Assembly: GCF_025685655.1 (NCBI RefSeq)
Contig: NZ_JAGSYG010000003.1
Span: 372,001 to 436,000 of the forward strand
Direction of reading: 5' to 3'
Length of the DNA stretch: 64,000 bases
Source of the DNA: Acidicapsa ligni
Lineage (GTDB): Bacteria > Acidobacteriota > Terriglobia > Terriglobales > Acidobacteriaceae
Shown here: piece after piece, positions 28,217 through 36,933 of the stretch
Numbering within the stretch: position 1 is the first letter of the stretch
How the letters are laid out: the number at the start of each line of letters is the position of its first letter
The notes under the pieces: generated by a model
Told to the model about the DNA's origin: nothing
Databases searched by the model: none
What the model saw: the letters and a program-made list of their open reading frames with translations, nothing else
Program-made: the position numbers and the translations under genes

Positions 28217-28238
28217 GAATGTTCCACGTGGAACATTC
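28217..28238. promoter_or_regulatory. parS-type ParB centromere site
   Basis: A perfect 22-bp palindrome whose 16-bp core at 28220-28235 is TGTTCCACGTGGAACA. This equals the broadly conserved chromosomal parS motif (consensus TGTTTCACGTGAAACA) with the C/G variant at symmetrical positions that is used, for example, in pseudomonads. A perfect 16-bp match in a 64-kb window is not expected by chance. ParB loads at such sites to organise and segregate the origin region, so the window probably lies in the origin-proximal part of the replicon. No parA/parB genes are in the window. Confidence 0.85.
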
Positions 28239-28431
28239 TGAGCAAGCATAAGTGTGCTAATCACGCTCAGCGAATTTGCCGCATGTTACTTTTTTCTCTG
28301 AAATTTAGATTTGCGTAGAATAACTATTTTTTGTGCATGCCTTAACAGGCATAGCAAAATTGATATGGGAACGTGCTTCCAGTACCCGCGCCGGTCATTT
28401 TGAATTTACTGACGATCGTCAGAAAGAATAA

Positions 28432-28480
28432 TCGTGTGTCCATCCTTGTGCGATGAGTTTGCACAAAGATGGACACACGA
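28432..28480 (-). terminator. Long hairpin, probable terminator of the 28509-31970 receptor
   Basis: Arms of 20 nt (28432-28451 and 28461-28480) match at 19 of 20 positions around a 9-nt loop, starting 28 bp after the receptor stop. On the minus strand the hairpin is followed by ATTATTCTTTCT, a T-rich tail. Confidence 0.7.
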
Positions 28481-28508
28481 AATTTGTAGCGTTTGAATTT
28501 AGACCACC

Positions 28509-31500
28509 CTAGAAGATGATCTTTCCGGCAAATTGCAGTATGCGTGGTTTGTTAGCGGTGTTGTTGACTGTACCAAAGTTACCGCCGTCATTGATGTTCG
28601 CATCCGGCGTACCGAGGACGACGTTGTTCATGAGATTAAAGCCTTCCGCACGAAATTCAAAACTCAACGAATCGTGGATAGGAAATTGCCTGAATACAGA
28701 CCCATCCAATTCCCAAAAATTCTGAGTTCTAAGAGAGTTTCTTCCCGCTGTTCCGTACGTATATGCGTCAGGAGTTACGTAAGCAGCCTTATTGAAGTAC
28801 TCGTGGCTTGTCCGCTTAGTTATTTTGTTGGGATCTCCGATCACGTCCAATGTTTCGTAAGTAGTTCCATTGCCGGTGTTGGCAATATCGCTACTGGTAA
28901 CTGGAGTAAAGACCTGGCCAGTATGAGCTACAAAGATGTTATTTATCTGCCAATTGCCCAGGACGTAATCGAAGAGTCGATTCCCTGTCGAGAACATCCT
29001 CCCCTTACCAACGGGAACTTGATAGAGAGTATTGACCGATAGAACATTGGTAAGATCCGTTCCAGATACCGAGCGGCTCCCGAAACCGGATGGGTTGTAA
29101 GGATCCTGCGGGACAGTTCCCTCAACACCAAACCATCCATCGCCGCCTACATTGATATCTTTCGACCATGTATATGCTACCTGGTACGAAAATCCATTGC
29201 TGAAGCGCTTGTTTAACTGGAACTGCATGGCATGATAGTTGGAAGAACCGATGCTGCGGTCATAGAACGTCGGAGCTATGTACGGATACAAGGCTCGCGC
29301 CTGAGCATCTCCCGGTCCGGGAGTAAGAGCGGTGTTATAGTACCCGCCAACATCATTTCTACGGGAAACTGAACCGACATAATTCAGTCCAATGGTGGTT
29401 GATGTACCCAGCTGGCGTTCAATACCAAGAGTCCATTGTTCAGAGTACGCGTTCTTGATGTGCGGATCGTAGAACCATTGCACCTGCTGGAAGGGCGTCG
29501 GAGCTGGGAAAAGCCCGCTCGTACTACCTGCAAAGGGATTTTGCGCAGTTGCCGTCGGCGTCGCTGAAGCGGTGCTAGGAATATTCAGGCTGTTGTTGAT
29601 GAGCTGGCCGATATCAGGCCATGAGCCCTCAATGTTCTGCGCCATCTGGCTGATCGCGGCCCAGTTGTCATAAACAATTCCAAAGCCGCCGCGAACAACT
29701 GTTTTTTCGTCGAAGCGATAGGCAAACCCAAAGCGTGGGCCGAAGTTAGTGAATGTGTCGTGTGCGATCTTGCCGCGTGGATCCAGGACAACGTGAGCGG
29801 GCAACGTACCATCACCGGGGATACAAGGTGCGAAGCCTCGCTGAGCGCACGATGGTGGAAGCTTCTGCAGCACATATGTGCCATTGCTAAAGTCCATATC
29901 TCCGGTTTCGATGCCGCCATTTTTGCCTATTGTGGCATCGGTACCATAGGGAGGAATGAAGGTCAGATCGTAGCGCAGACCGATGTTGAACGTCAATTTT
30001 GGTGATGCCTTCCACGTGTCCTGAACAAACGCACTGAGCACTCCTCCTGGACGCGTCGTTTCACTCACATTACGACGATTTGCGCTGTTGGGAACATCAA
30101 GAAGAAAGGAACTAAGCGAATCGCCTACTTGGCTGGAGTCTTCTGGATTTCCCGTTTGCTGCGCCTGAAAACCTAGATTGGCATATGCAATCGGACTTGC
30201 GAAGGAGTTGCTGATGTAACCGCCTCCGAAGTGCAATTCATGATCTCCAAGGATCTTGGTAACCGTGCCGCTGATTTGCGTACTGTCAGTTGCTTTTGGA
30301 GTATTCTGAACACTTTCTCCACCATCGGCATACCCGGAAATCCCAGGATCAGGAAGCAGATTGCCTCCATTCGCTGCGTTGAAAGAGCCAGCAAAACCCG
30401 TGGAAAATCCCACTTGGGTAAAGATATTAGTCGAAGGTGTAGCAAAGTGCGTTGTCTCATTATGCTGGACTGTTGTGTGCGCAGCATCGATTTGAACGAT
30501 CAGGCTCGGGCCAAAGGTATGCACATAACTTCCACCCCAGTTACGAGCTGGAATCGCGGTGGTGCTAGGCAAGCCCGGAACACCGCCGGACTGCGTAGTC
30601 GTGGAGTTGATAAAGCTGTAGCGGAACCATGCCGAGTTGCTCGCACCGAAAGTTTGATCGACTCTCGCAGTCCACTCATTTTGCGTCTGCACCACAGGGG
30701 TACTATCAATCGCATTATCCAGGGTGCCTGCGATGGTCGCTCCAGCTTTCGGAAAGACAAACTGAGCGTAGGCCACCATCGCCGGATCGATCAGGTTGCT
30801 CGGAATCTGTTTGCCAGGAAAAATATCGCGAATATATCGCCCTGGGTTAGCTGGATCGGGGCGAGTAGAAAAAGGGTTGTAAATATTAGAGGCCGAAGCA
30901 CTCTCATCTCCGGATAGCTGAGCCTCAGTAGGAACGAGCAGTAGATTGTCATTGGGCTGTGTATAACGCAGGCCCTGATATGCGCCGAAAAAGAATGTCT
31001 TATTTCGGCCGTTGTACAGCTTGGGAAACACAACAGGACCACCAGCAGAAGCGCCGAACTGATTTTGACGAAAAGGAGGGTTAGTCTGAGTAAGTGGCAA
31101 GCTGGCGTCGAAAGCATCGTTGCGTATGTATTCCCACAACGTGCCATGAAGAGAATTCGTACCGGACTTGGTTACGACATTCACGACACCGCCCAGCACG
31201 GAGCCGGCCTCAGCACTATCCGTATGCGAAACAATCTTGAATTCCTGTATCGCATCGACGATTGGTGGCACGGCATACGTACTAAGAATGCTTCCGTAGT
31301 TTACGAGTCCGTCAGTTAGATAGAAATTACTGCGATTCGTCTGACCATTGATTGCAGGAAATGTGAAAGAGGATCCCTGCACTGCCGGAGGACCAGCAAA
31401 CCCACCGCCGTTGCTCTGACCGGTGTTGATAGGAACTACGCCTGGTGTAAGTTCCAGCAGCTGGGTAAAGTTGCGTCCATTCAAAGGCAAATCATTGACC

Positions 31501-31970
31501 TGCTTCGTGGCCATGACGGTGCCTAGGTTAGAACTGGTTACATCCAACTGAGGGGTCGCCCCCTGTACCGTCACAACGGTATTCTGCATGCCCACCTGAA
31601 GAGCAAAGTCAAATGTAGCCGTCTGACCTACGGCAAGAGTGAAAGACGGTATCTGCCGCGTATCAAAACCGCTTGAGGTAGCTTCCAGCCTGTAGTTTCC
31701 TGGAATGATACTCACGATCACGTAGGCACCGTCATTGTTCGATAGCGTGGTGCGATCAACGTTCGTGTCCAGGTTATGCAACTTTACGCTGGCGTTGGGA
31801 ACTGCCGCGCCTGCCGGATCTCGGACTACGCCGTTCACAGATGCCGTGGACTGGGCAAAACCATCCATAGTAAGCAGGAAAAAACATGTGAGGAAGCTTA
31901 GTAACCAGGCATTCTTCAACCATTGCCGGTGCAAGCTTGAATTTCTCGTCGTACGCGTCTCTTTTTCCAT
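28509..31970 (-). CDS. Oar-like TonB-dependent outer-membrane receptor
   Basis: A 1153-residue receptor. It has a charged N-terminus with a signal peptide (WLLSFLTCFFLLTMDGFAQ), a carboxypeptidase-regulatory domain (VNGVVRDPAGAAVPNASVKL ... IPGNYRLEATSSGFD), a plug with DLPLNGRNFTQLLELTPG and GVVNVVTKSGTNSLHGTLWEY, and a barrel ending ILQFAGKIIF with terminal Phe. GAGAGG lies about eleven bases before the ATG at 31970. It is convergent with the fucosidase at 26779, and the parS site lies between them. It is a likely oligosaccharide importer of the fucose locus; substrate unproven. Confidence 0.92.
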   Translation of the reverse strand: MEKETRTTRNSSLHRQWLKNAWLLSFLTCFFLLTMDGFAQSTASVNGVVRDPAGAAVPNASVKLHNLDTNVDRTTLSNNDGAYVIVSIIPGNYRLEATSSGFDTRQIPSFTLAVGQTATFDFALQVGMQNTVVTVQGATPQLDVTSSNLGTVMATKQVNDLPLNGRNFTQLLELTPGVVPINTGQSNGGGFAGPPAVQGSSFTFPAINGQTNRSNFYLTDGLVNYGSILSTYAVPPIVDAIQEFKIVSHTDSAEAGSVLGGVVNVVTKSGTNSLHGTLWEYIRNDAFDASLPLTQTNPPFRQNQFGASAGGPVVFPKLYNGRNKTFFFGAYQGLRYTQPNDNLLLVPTEAQLSGDESASASNIYNPFSTRPDPANPGRYIRDIFPGKQIPSNLIDPAMVAYAQFVFPKAGATIAGTLDNAIDSTPVVQTQNEWTARVDQTFGASNSAWFRYSFINSTTTQSGGVPGLPSTTAIPARNWGGSYVHTFGPSLIVQIDAAHTTVQHNETTHFATPSTNIFTQVGFSTGFAGSFNAANGGNLLPDPGISGYADGGESVQNTPKATDSTQISGTVTKILGDHELHFGGGYISNSFASPIAYANLGFQAQQTGNPEDSSQVGDSLSSFLLDVPNSANRRNVSETTRPGGVLSAFVQDTWKASPKLTFNIGLRYDLTFIPPYGTDATIGKNGGIETGDMDFSNGTYVLQKLPPSCAQRGFAPCIPGDGTLPAHVVLDPRGKIAHDTFTNFGPRFGFAYRFDEKTVVRGGFGIVYDNWAAISQMAQNIEGSWPDIGQLINNSLNIPSTASATPTATAQNPFAGSTSGLFPAPTPFQQVQWFYDPHIKNAYSEQWTLGIERQLGTSTTIGLNYVGSVSRRNDVGGYYNTALTPGPGDAQARALYPYIAPTFYDRSIGSSNYHAMQFQLNKRFSNGFSYQVAYTWSKDINVGGDGWFGVEGTVPQDPYNPSGFGSRSVSGTDLTNVLSVNTLYQVPVGKGRMFSTGNRLFDYVLGNWQINNIFVAHTGQVFTPVTSSDIANTGNGTTYETLDVIGDPNKITKRTSHEYFNKAAYVTPDAYTYGTAGRNSLRTQNFWELDGSVFRQFPIHDSLSFEFRAEGFNLMNNVVLGTPDANINDGGNFGTVNNTANKPRILQFAGKIIF

Positions 31971-32337
31971 GTAAGCAAGGCCTCTCTTGCATCTCTGTTC
32001 GTGCGGAACTGTTTAGCTCAGTTTGCCGATTGGTCGATGGGTGCGTTCGATTTCAACTAAGATTCGCTGCCACCTCACCGCCGCGACTTTGTTTTACACG
32101 TCAAACAATTGATTCGCATGTCAAACGCGGAAAAAGTACATCACGCTTAAAAGGATTGTCAATCCAATTTTTGGACTTTTTGAGAATGCTCTTTTTAGGG
32201 GGTGCTACCCGTGCGCAGCGATGAGTGATGAGGCTATTAAGTAGCCCTCTTCTGCCAGGCAAAAGCTATCTCGGCACAGCCGCTGAGGTTAGAATGCGGC
32301 AGGCGGATAAGTATCAAGAAAATTGCTCTTTACCTGC
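31971..32337. promoter_or_regulatory. Promoter region of the 28509-31970 receptor
   Basis: This 367-bp region has no gene. On the minus strand there is a -35 TTGACA (revcomp of 32157-32162) and, 16 bp on, TGTACT (revcomp of 32135-32140), which would give a leader of about 155 nt before the receptor. Two direct repeats GTCAAAC (32100-32106 and 32120-32126), exactly 20 bp apart, lie just downstream of this promoter, a position suited to a repressor. Confidence 0.45.
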
Positions 32338-34026
32338 CTACTCGGGCGGTAGAAGTTGCAATGATTTTCTGATCTCTTCATCATCCGGGGATAACTTTTG
32401 CGCAGCGAGAAGCTCTGCACGGCCATTGCGAAAATCACCGGAACGGCAGTAGATCAAGCCAAGATCTTTGTGCAGCCGGGATAGCGCGTCACATTCTTTA
32501 CAGGCAGCAAGCGCTTCCTTGAGTTGCGAAATCGCATGCGGCCAATCATGAGCGTTGGCAGAGGCCACTGCAAAGTTGCCGAGCATCTGGGCTCGATCCA
32601 TGATGTGCTGCTGTGCTTTCATCTTCTCAAAACGAGTTTCCAAAAGCTTCGATTCCTGCGGATCTATTTTTACGAGGGCTCGTGCCAGGTTGTATAAAGC
32701 CTCGCCATAGTGAGGTTCGATATCGAGAGTCTTGCGCCATTCCGCAATGGCTCCAGCAGTATCGTCCTTATTGAACATCACGCGGCCGAGCATATAGTGA
32801 GCCTCGGCATTCTTAGGATCAAGTGCAATAACCTTGTGAAAGTACTCCGTTGCCTCGTCATCTGCCTCCGCCTGCATCGCAGTAAGGCCGAGGAGATACC
32901 ATGCTCCAGTCAAATTGGGATCGAGATGCAAGCTTGCATGCAATTCAGATTTGGCTTCCTCATTGCGTTGCATATCCAGTAGCAGCCGCCCCTCGTTGTA
33001 GTGCGCCACCGCACTGTTCGGGGCAAGGCGAACTGCTTCAAGAAACTCCTTGAGCGCCTCCTCCATATGAACTTCGTCTGCAATGGCAATGCCAAGATTC
33101 AGATGCGCGTCCGCGGAAGATGGGTCAAGATCGCTGACCTTGCGCAGATAAGTAATGGCCTCTTCCTTACGGTCGAGGCGAGAGAGAACCATAGCCAGAG
33201 GCGTCAGCACGGAGGGGTTATCTGGACTAAGCAGAGCTGCCTTGCGCAAGGCAGTCTCCGCGTCGTTATAGCGTGACGCAGCTGCATAGACAAGGCCTAG
33301 ATTTATCTGGGCCTGTATATTCCCCGGATCTCTGGCCAATACGCTGGACAGCACTTGAACCGCTCCACTCGTATTTCCCTGCCCTGAATATGCAGCCGCC
33401 AGATCGATCTGCAGCGCCTCCTCAGCGGGAGCGTTCTTTAGCAGAGCGGCGGCTTCCGAATATTTCTTTTCGACGATGAGAGCTTTTGATAGACCATCCA
33501 GAGCTGCGATTGATTTTGGATCGGCACGCAGAACAATCCTGAACTCCGCGATCGCAGCATCGGTCTGGTGAAGCTGATTCAATGCCGCTCCGAGAGCAGC
33601 GTGTATCTGAGTAGTTCCTGGCTTGAGCCGCAATGCTTTTCTGAACTCCTGCGCGGCCTGCTCTGCATGCCCTTCATTGAGAAAGGTCAATCCGAGATCA
33701 TAATGGCTCTCCCATGAGTCAGGCGCAAGACGCACGGCAGATTCAAAAGCGCCGACTGCGCACGATAGCTGATTCTGGCCACCAAACCAGGCGCCAAGAG
33801 CATTCCATGCAGCAGCCGATGGATGAGTACGCACGGCACTCTCCAGATCCTCTGGCCCCCTGCAACCGGAAAGGCGCTGCACCGGCGCCTGCGCAGATAT
33901 GCCGCAGGAAAACAATCCAAGTGTCATCAGGACGCAAAGCGATGCCTGAATGCATTGCCTCGGGCCGCGTGACACTCTACGCAGGATACTCAGCCGTTTC
34001 TCCAGAATCGCCTCGAACAAAGTCAT
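32338..34026 (-). CDS. Exported tetratricopeptide-repeat protein
   Basis: A 562-residue protein with an N-terminal hydrophobic export signal (CIQASLCVLMTLGLFSCGISA). The rest is about twelve to fourteen TPR units, for example ESHYDLGLTFLNEGHAEQAAQEFRKAL-like repeats and AHLNLGIAIADEVHMEEALKEF. The cysteine in FSCG could serve as a lipoprotein site, but the motif is not canonical. TPR arrays mediate protein contacts. It lies 79 bp downstream of the multihaem cytochrome gene, which itself ends in TPR units, so the two are likely one transcription unit and may form a periplasmic complex. No catalytic motif is present. Confidence 0.85.
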   Translation of the reverse strand: MTLFEAILEKRLSILRRVSRGPRQCIQASLCVLMTLGLFSCGISAQAPVQRLSGCRGPEDLESAVRTHPSAAAWNALGAWFGGQNQLSCAVGAFESAVRLAPDSWESHYDLGLTFLNEGHAEQAAQEFRKALRLKPGTTQIHAALGAALNQLHQTDAAIAEFRIVLRADPKSIAALDGLSKALIVEKKYSEAAALLKNAPAEEALQIDLAAAYSGQGNTSGAVQVLSSVLARDPGNIQAQINLGLVYAAASRYNDAETALRKAALLSPDNPSVLTPLAMVLSRLDRKEEAITYLRKVSDLDPSSADAHLNLGIAIADEVHMEEALKEFLEAVRLAPNSAVAHYNEGRLLLDMQRNEEAKSELHASLHLDPNLTGAWYLLGLTAMQAEADDEATEYFHKVIALDPKNAEAHYMLGRVMFNKDDTAGAIAEWRKTLDIEPHYGEALYNLARALVKIDPQESKLLETRFEKMKAQQHIMDRAQMLGNFAVASANAHDWPHAISQLKEALAACKECDALSRLHKDLGLIYCRSGDFRNGRAELLAAQKLSPDDEEIRKSLQLLPPE

Positions 34027-34105
34027 GCTGAACAGGTATCACACCACAGCAACAGGCCGCCAGTCCGAAGCCGTCAAGCGGCCAACATCCTGACTTCTTA
34101 TCCAG

Positions 34106-35959
34106 CTATCGCCCCGGCGATGACGCCTGCGCGCGGGCCAGCATCTGACGCATAAACGTATCCTGCGGAAAATACTTCAAGTATTCTTCCAGCGCTGCTT
34201 TGGCCTCTGAGTACTGCCGCATAGCAATGTAATTCACCACCAGTTTTTTCTGCAACACCGGATTGAAGGGATCCTGACCTGCAGCCTTCCTAAGCAGTGC
34301 TATCGCCTCTTCACCCTTCCCCTGCTTCTGCAATACATCCGCCAGATCTCCAGCAACAACCGGTTGCTCAGGATCAAGTTCGAGAGAACGCCGAAGATGA
34401 TCTGCTGCCTGAACAAAATCACCACTCTTCAAATCTCTACGTCCCAGCGCAGCCTGCACGAGTGCTTTATCCGGATCACTCTGACCCAGTTGATCGAGAA
34501 CTTTCAGATAGGGAGTGACGTATTCAGGCTTGTACTCAGCCAGTTCTCCATACGCCTGCAGCAACGTCAGCCCCGGAACGGGCACGTCCGGCTTTCCCAA
34601 TACACGGTTCAAATGAATCAAATCCGGAAGCGAGGCTGTAGTCTGCTGAAACGTAATGTCTGGAAACGCTTCGCCCGGCTGTCGAAGTATTCGATGATTG
34701 GTCACGCTCGAATGCGATATCTCCCGCACGTCCCGTTTAGGCATATGGCAGCCGATACAGTTGTTCGCAGGAGTACTGTGCTGGCGTGCAGCAATCGGCA
34801 GCTTACAGCTTTGATTCGTGTGGCAGCTCAGGCATTTCCCATTGAAATAAGCTGGTGCCTGCTGCTCCTCCGGCTCAACATGCGGATCATGACAACTGAT
34901 ACAGCTCAGACGCCCTGCACTGGCGCGATAGCATTTGCTCAACGTCATTGAGTAGTAGTGCTCTACATGATCGTCATCGGGAGGAGCCTCACGCGTTGGA
35001 GGAACCTTCAGAATCGCAAGCGTATCGTTCAACGGCTGCCCTGGGCGAAAATCCTTATAGCTCTTGCCCGGTTGCAACACTCTTACATCCCCAGTCTGAT
35101 GACAGTACATGCAGATATTGTTGGCCAGCTCCGGACTCAGGTGCGCCGGATTTACGATGAAGTGCTCCTTCGCTTCGCGGCCAGCCTTACTCTGCATCGC
35201 CTGCGCGTGCACGGCTCCTGGCCCATGACATCGCTCGCATCCAATGGCCACTTCACTGAATGGCTTGCTTTCATAGCGCCCATTCGTTGAGGCAACCGGC
35301 CGTGCGTTTCCGCTATGACAGACAATACATCCAGTCAATATAGGACGGTTGAATCCGTAATCGGCAAACTCGTATCCGGGAGTTAACCCCCAACTTCCTG
35401 CCTTCGAATAAAAAGATAGCGGAGCCTGAAAGAGATAGCCATCCCGCTCCGTCAGCATCCCAAAACCATTCTCCCCAGCGCCTATCTTCCATCCAAGCTG
35501 GCGTGTATCTCGAAAGACATCTTTCCCAGCAGCATCCGTTTCAAACTCGCTCTGATACAGCTTCCCATCCTGCGTATAAGCGGAGAAATGCCGATTGAGC
35601 TTCGTATCATCGTACGTCGCAGGCAGGTGCATCGCTTGCAGCAAAGCCGGAGTCAATTCAATCGAAGAGATTGCGACCATAGATTTGCCCATATCAGTCT
35701 TCTTGAACTCTCGATAGATATCGGCATGACACGGCGCACAGGCCTCGGAGCCTATATATCCATCCTTGCCATCCTCATTCCCCTCATGCCCATTTTTGCT
35801 ATACCCATTTTGGCCATGCCCAGTCTCGTCCTGCGCAGCCCTGGCTATAGAGACATACCCGCCCGCACTCACAATCCACATCCCCACAACGAGCGAAAGA
35901 AAGCAGAATGCGAAGTGCAAAACGTACTGGCGAAAGATTCGAATTTGTCCCGTCTCCAT
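34106..35959 (-). CDS. Multihaem c-type cytochrome with C-terminal TPR domain
   Basis: A 617-residue exported protein: signal/anchor segment (residues about 15-35), then a Gly/Asn/Asp-rich linker (about 46-68), then seven CxxCH haem-binding motifs (CAPCH, CIVCH, CERCH, CMYCH, CISCH, CLSCH, CIGCH), the first at Cys74. The last ~150 residues are TPR units (LLQAYGELAEYKPEYVTPYLK, SGDFVQAADHLRRSLELDP, QGKGEEAIALLRKAAGQDP). The haem part resembles cytochrome c554/c3-like multihaem domains, which carry electrons in the periplasm. Fusion to TPRs and co-transcription with a TPR protein suggest docking to a partner. No oxidoreductase gene is adjacent, so its redox partner is unknown. Confidence 0.88.
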   Translation of the reverse strand: METGQIRIFRQYVLHFAFCFLSLVVGMWIVSAGGYVSIARAAQDETGHGQNGYSKNGHEGNEDGKDGYIGSEACAPCHADIYREFKKTDMGKSMVAISSIELTPALLQAMHLPATYDDTKLNRHFSAYTQDGKLYQSEFETDAAGKDVFRDTRQLGWKIGAGENGFGMLTERDGYLFQAPLSFYSKAGSWGLTPGYEFADYGFNRPILTGCIVCHSGNARPVASTNGRYESKPFSEVAIGCERCHGPGAVHAQAMQSKAGREAKEHFIVNPAHLSPELANNICMYCHQTGDVRVLQPGKSYKDFRPGQPLNDTLAILKVPPTREAPPDDDHVEHYYSMTLSKCYRASAGRLSCISCHDPHVEPEEQQAPAYFNGKCLSCHTNQSCKLPIAARQHSTPANNCIGCHMPKRDVREISHSSVTNHRILRQPGEAFPDITFQQTTASLPDLIHLNRVLGKPDVPVPGLTLLQAYGELAEYKPEYVTPYLKVLDQLGQSDPDKALVQAALGRRDLKSGDFVQAADHLRRSLELDPEQPVVAGDLADVLQKQGKGEEAIALLRKAAGQDPFNPVLQKKLVVNYIAMRQYSEAKAALEEYLKYFPQDTFMRQMLARAQASSPGR

Positions 35960-36007
35960 AGCCTCTGTCAGCAGGCTTCATGCTCTCTCATAAGTAAGCA
36001 GATCGCT

Positions 36008-36685
36008 CTAAAGCAATTTCTCAATCATTGCGGCTACCTGCTTACCCTGAATCGCACTTGCCGTTTCGTTGGGATGCACATCGTCACTATATAAATCCGG
36101 ATGTTGATGAATAACCTCATGCTGATCGTCGATTGGTATCTTCTCTTCTTTCACAATCGAGGCTGCAATATCATTCCGGGCCACGATACGAACATTGGTC
36201 GCGCCTTCCGGATTATCTTTCTTTACCGGAGTGGTATTGGCCCAGATCAGCTTCGCCTGCGGATCGTCCGTATGCAGCGCTTCAATCAAAGCGGGAAACG
36301 CAGCTTTGTATTCCGACTCCGTGAATCCCCACCCATGCATTCCATTGTTGAAGTGAATTACCCGGAAATGCGTGCTCTCCATCGTAAAGAACTCTCGAAG
36401 CTGCGGAGCAAGCCGGGAGTCTCCAATCGCAGATGAGGTAGCGAAGAGATAAACATTCGCCTTGCCATCCAGTTCCTTCGTCACCGTAGGAAAGTAATTC
36501 CGCGTAATGGAATCACCAAGCAGAAGAACATTAGGCAGATCTGCTCGTGGATGGTCGGGAGTGACTTCCCATGTCCATTCAATCTTTTCCGCGATGATTT
36601 TTCCACCCTGCCCACGCGCAGGCACCACCAGTAGAGACACGGTAATAAGGCTGCAAAAAAGCACATACGCAAATCGTCGAGACAC
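36008..36685 (-). CDS. SGNH/GDSL-family hydrolase (probable carbohydrate esterase)
   Basis: The start is GTG at 36685, preceded by AAGGAG with an ideal spacing (AAGGAGAGTTGAGTG). The 225-residue protein has a signal peptide (YVLFCSLITVSLLVVPARG). The nucleophile Ser59 is in VLLLGDSIT. Block III-like FNNGMHGWG follows, and the Asp/His pair is at YSDDVHPNE (about residues 201-204). These are the SGNH esterase signatures; members deacetylate plant polysaccharides or cleave acyl esters. Next to the GH38-like mannosidase and fucosidases, an O-acetyl-glycan esterase is a reasonable inference. It is complete and transcribed divergently from the GH38 gene. Confidence 0.87.
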   Translation of the reverse strand: MSRRFAYVLFCSLITVSLLVVPARGQGGKIIAEKIEWTWEVTPDHPRADLPNVLLLGDSITRNYFPTVTKELDGKANVYLFATSSAIGDSRLAPQLREFFTMESTHFRVIHFNNGMHGWGFTESEYKAAFPALIEALHTDDPQAKLIWANTTPVKKDNPEGATNVRIVARNDIAASIVKEEKIPIDDQHEVIHQHPDLYSDDVHPNETASAIQGKQVAAMIEKLL

Positions 36686-36933
36686 TCAACTCTCCTTTTT
36701 TAGCTGCCTGGTAAATAACAAGCGAAGAACTATAAAAGCACAACGCGAAAGCGATTATATCTGCCAGAGTGAACTCACGCACAAACCTGGCACCCAATCC
36801 CTACTCCCCAAAAAGAACCAGGAACCACATCGGAATCGTGTTTAAAAACTAAAATAGTAATTTTTATATACAAAATTCTAATTTATATGTAAATTTGATG
36901 CCGAACAGAGGAACAACCTTGAGGAGATAGGGC
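36686..36933. promoter_or_regulatory. Divergent AT-rich promoter region, SGNH hydrolase / GH38
   Basis: This 248-bp spacer includes a very AT-rich stretch at about 36840-36900 (TTTTTATATACAAAATTCTAA and following) directly upstream of the GH38 gene, carrying one of the TATAC elements (36867-36871). Promoters for both genes are expected here; exact boxes are not assigned. Confidence 0.35.

Larger units (their letters stand above)
28138..28508. other. Convergent intergenic region carrying a parS site and hairpins
   Basis: A 370-bp gap between a plus-strand fucosidase and a minus-strand receptor. It holds the parS-type palindrome (28217-28238), a 14-bp palindrome CTGACGATCGTCAG (28409-28422) and a long inverted repeat (28432-28480), listed separately. 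No gene is evident; minus-strand frames here run antisense from the parS palindrome into the fucosidase. Confidence 0.6.

Noticed and set aside
27871-28245. Minus-strand frame encoding a MLRMFHVEH peptide
   Set aside because: The start of the peptide is merely the translation of the parS palindrome; such MFHVEH frames are a common artefact of parS sites.
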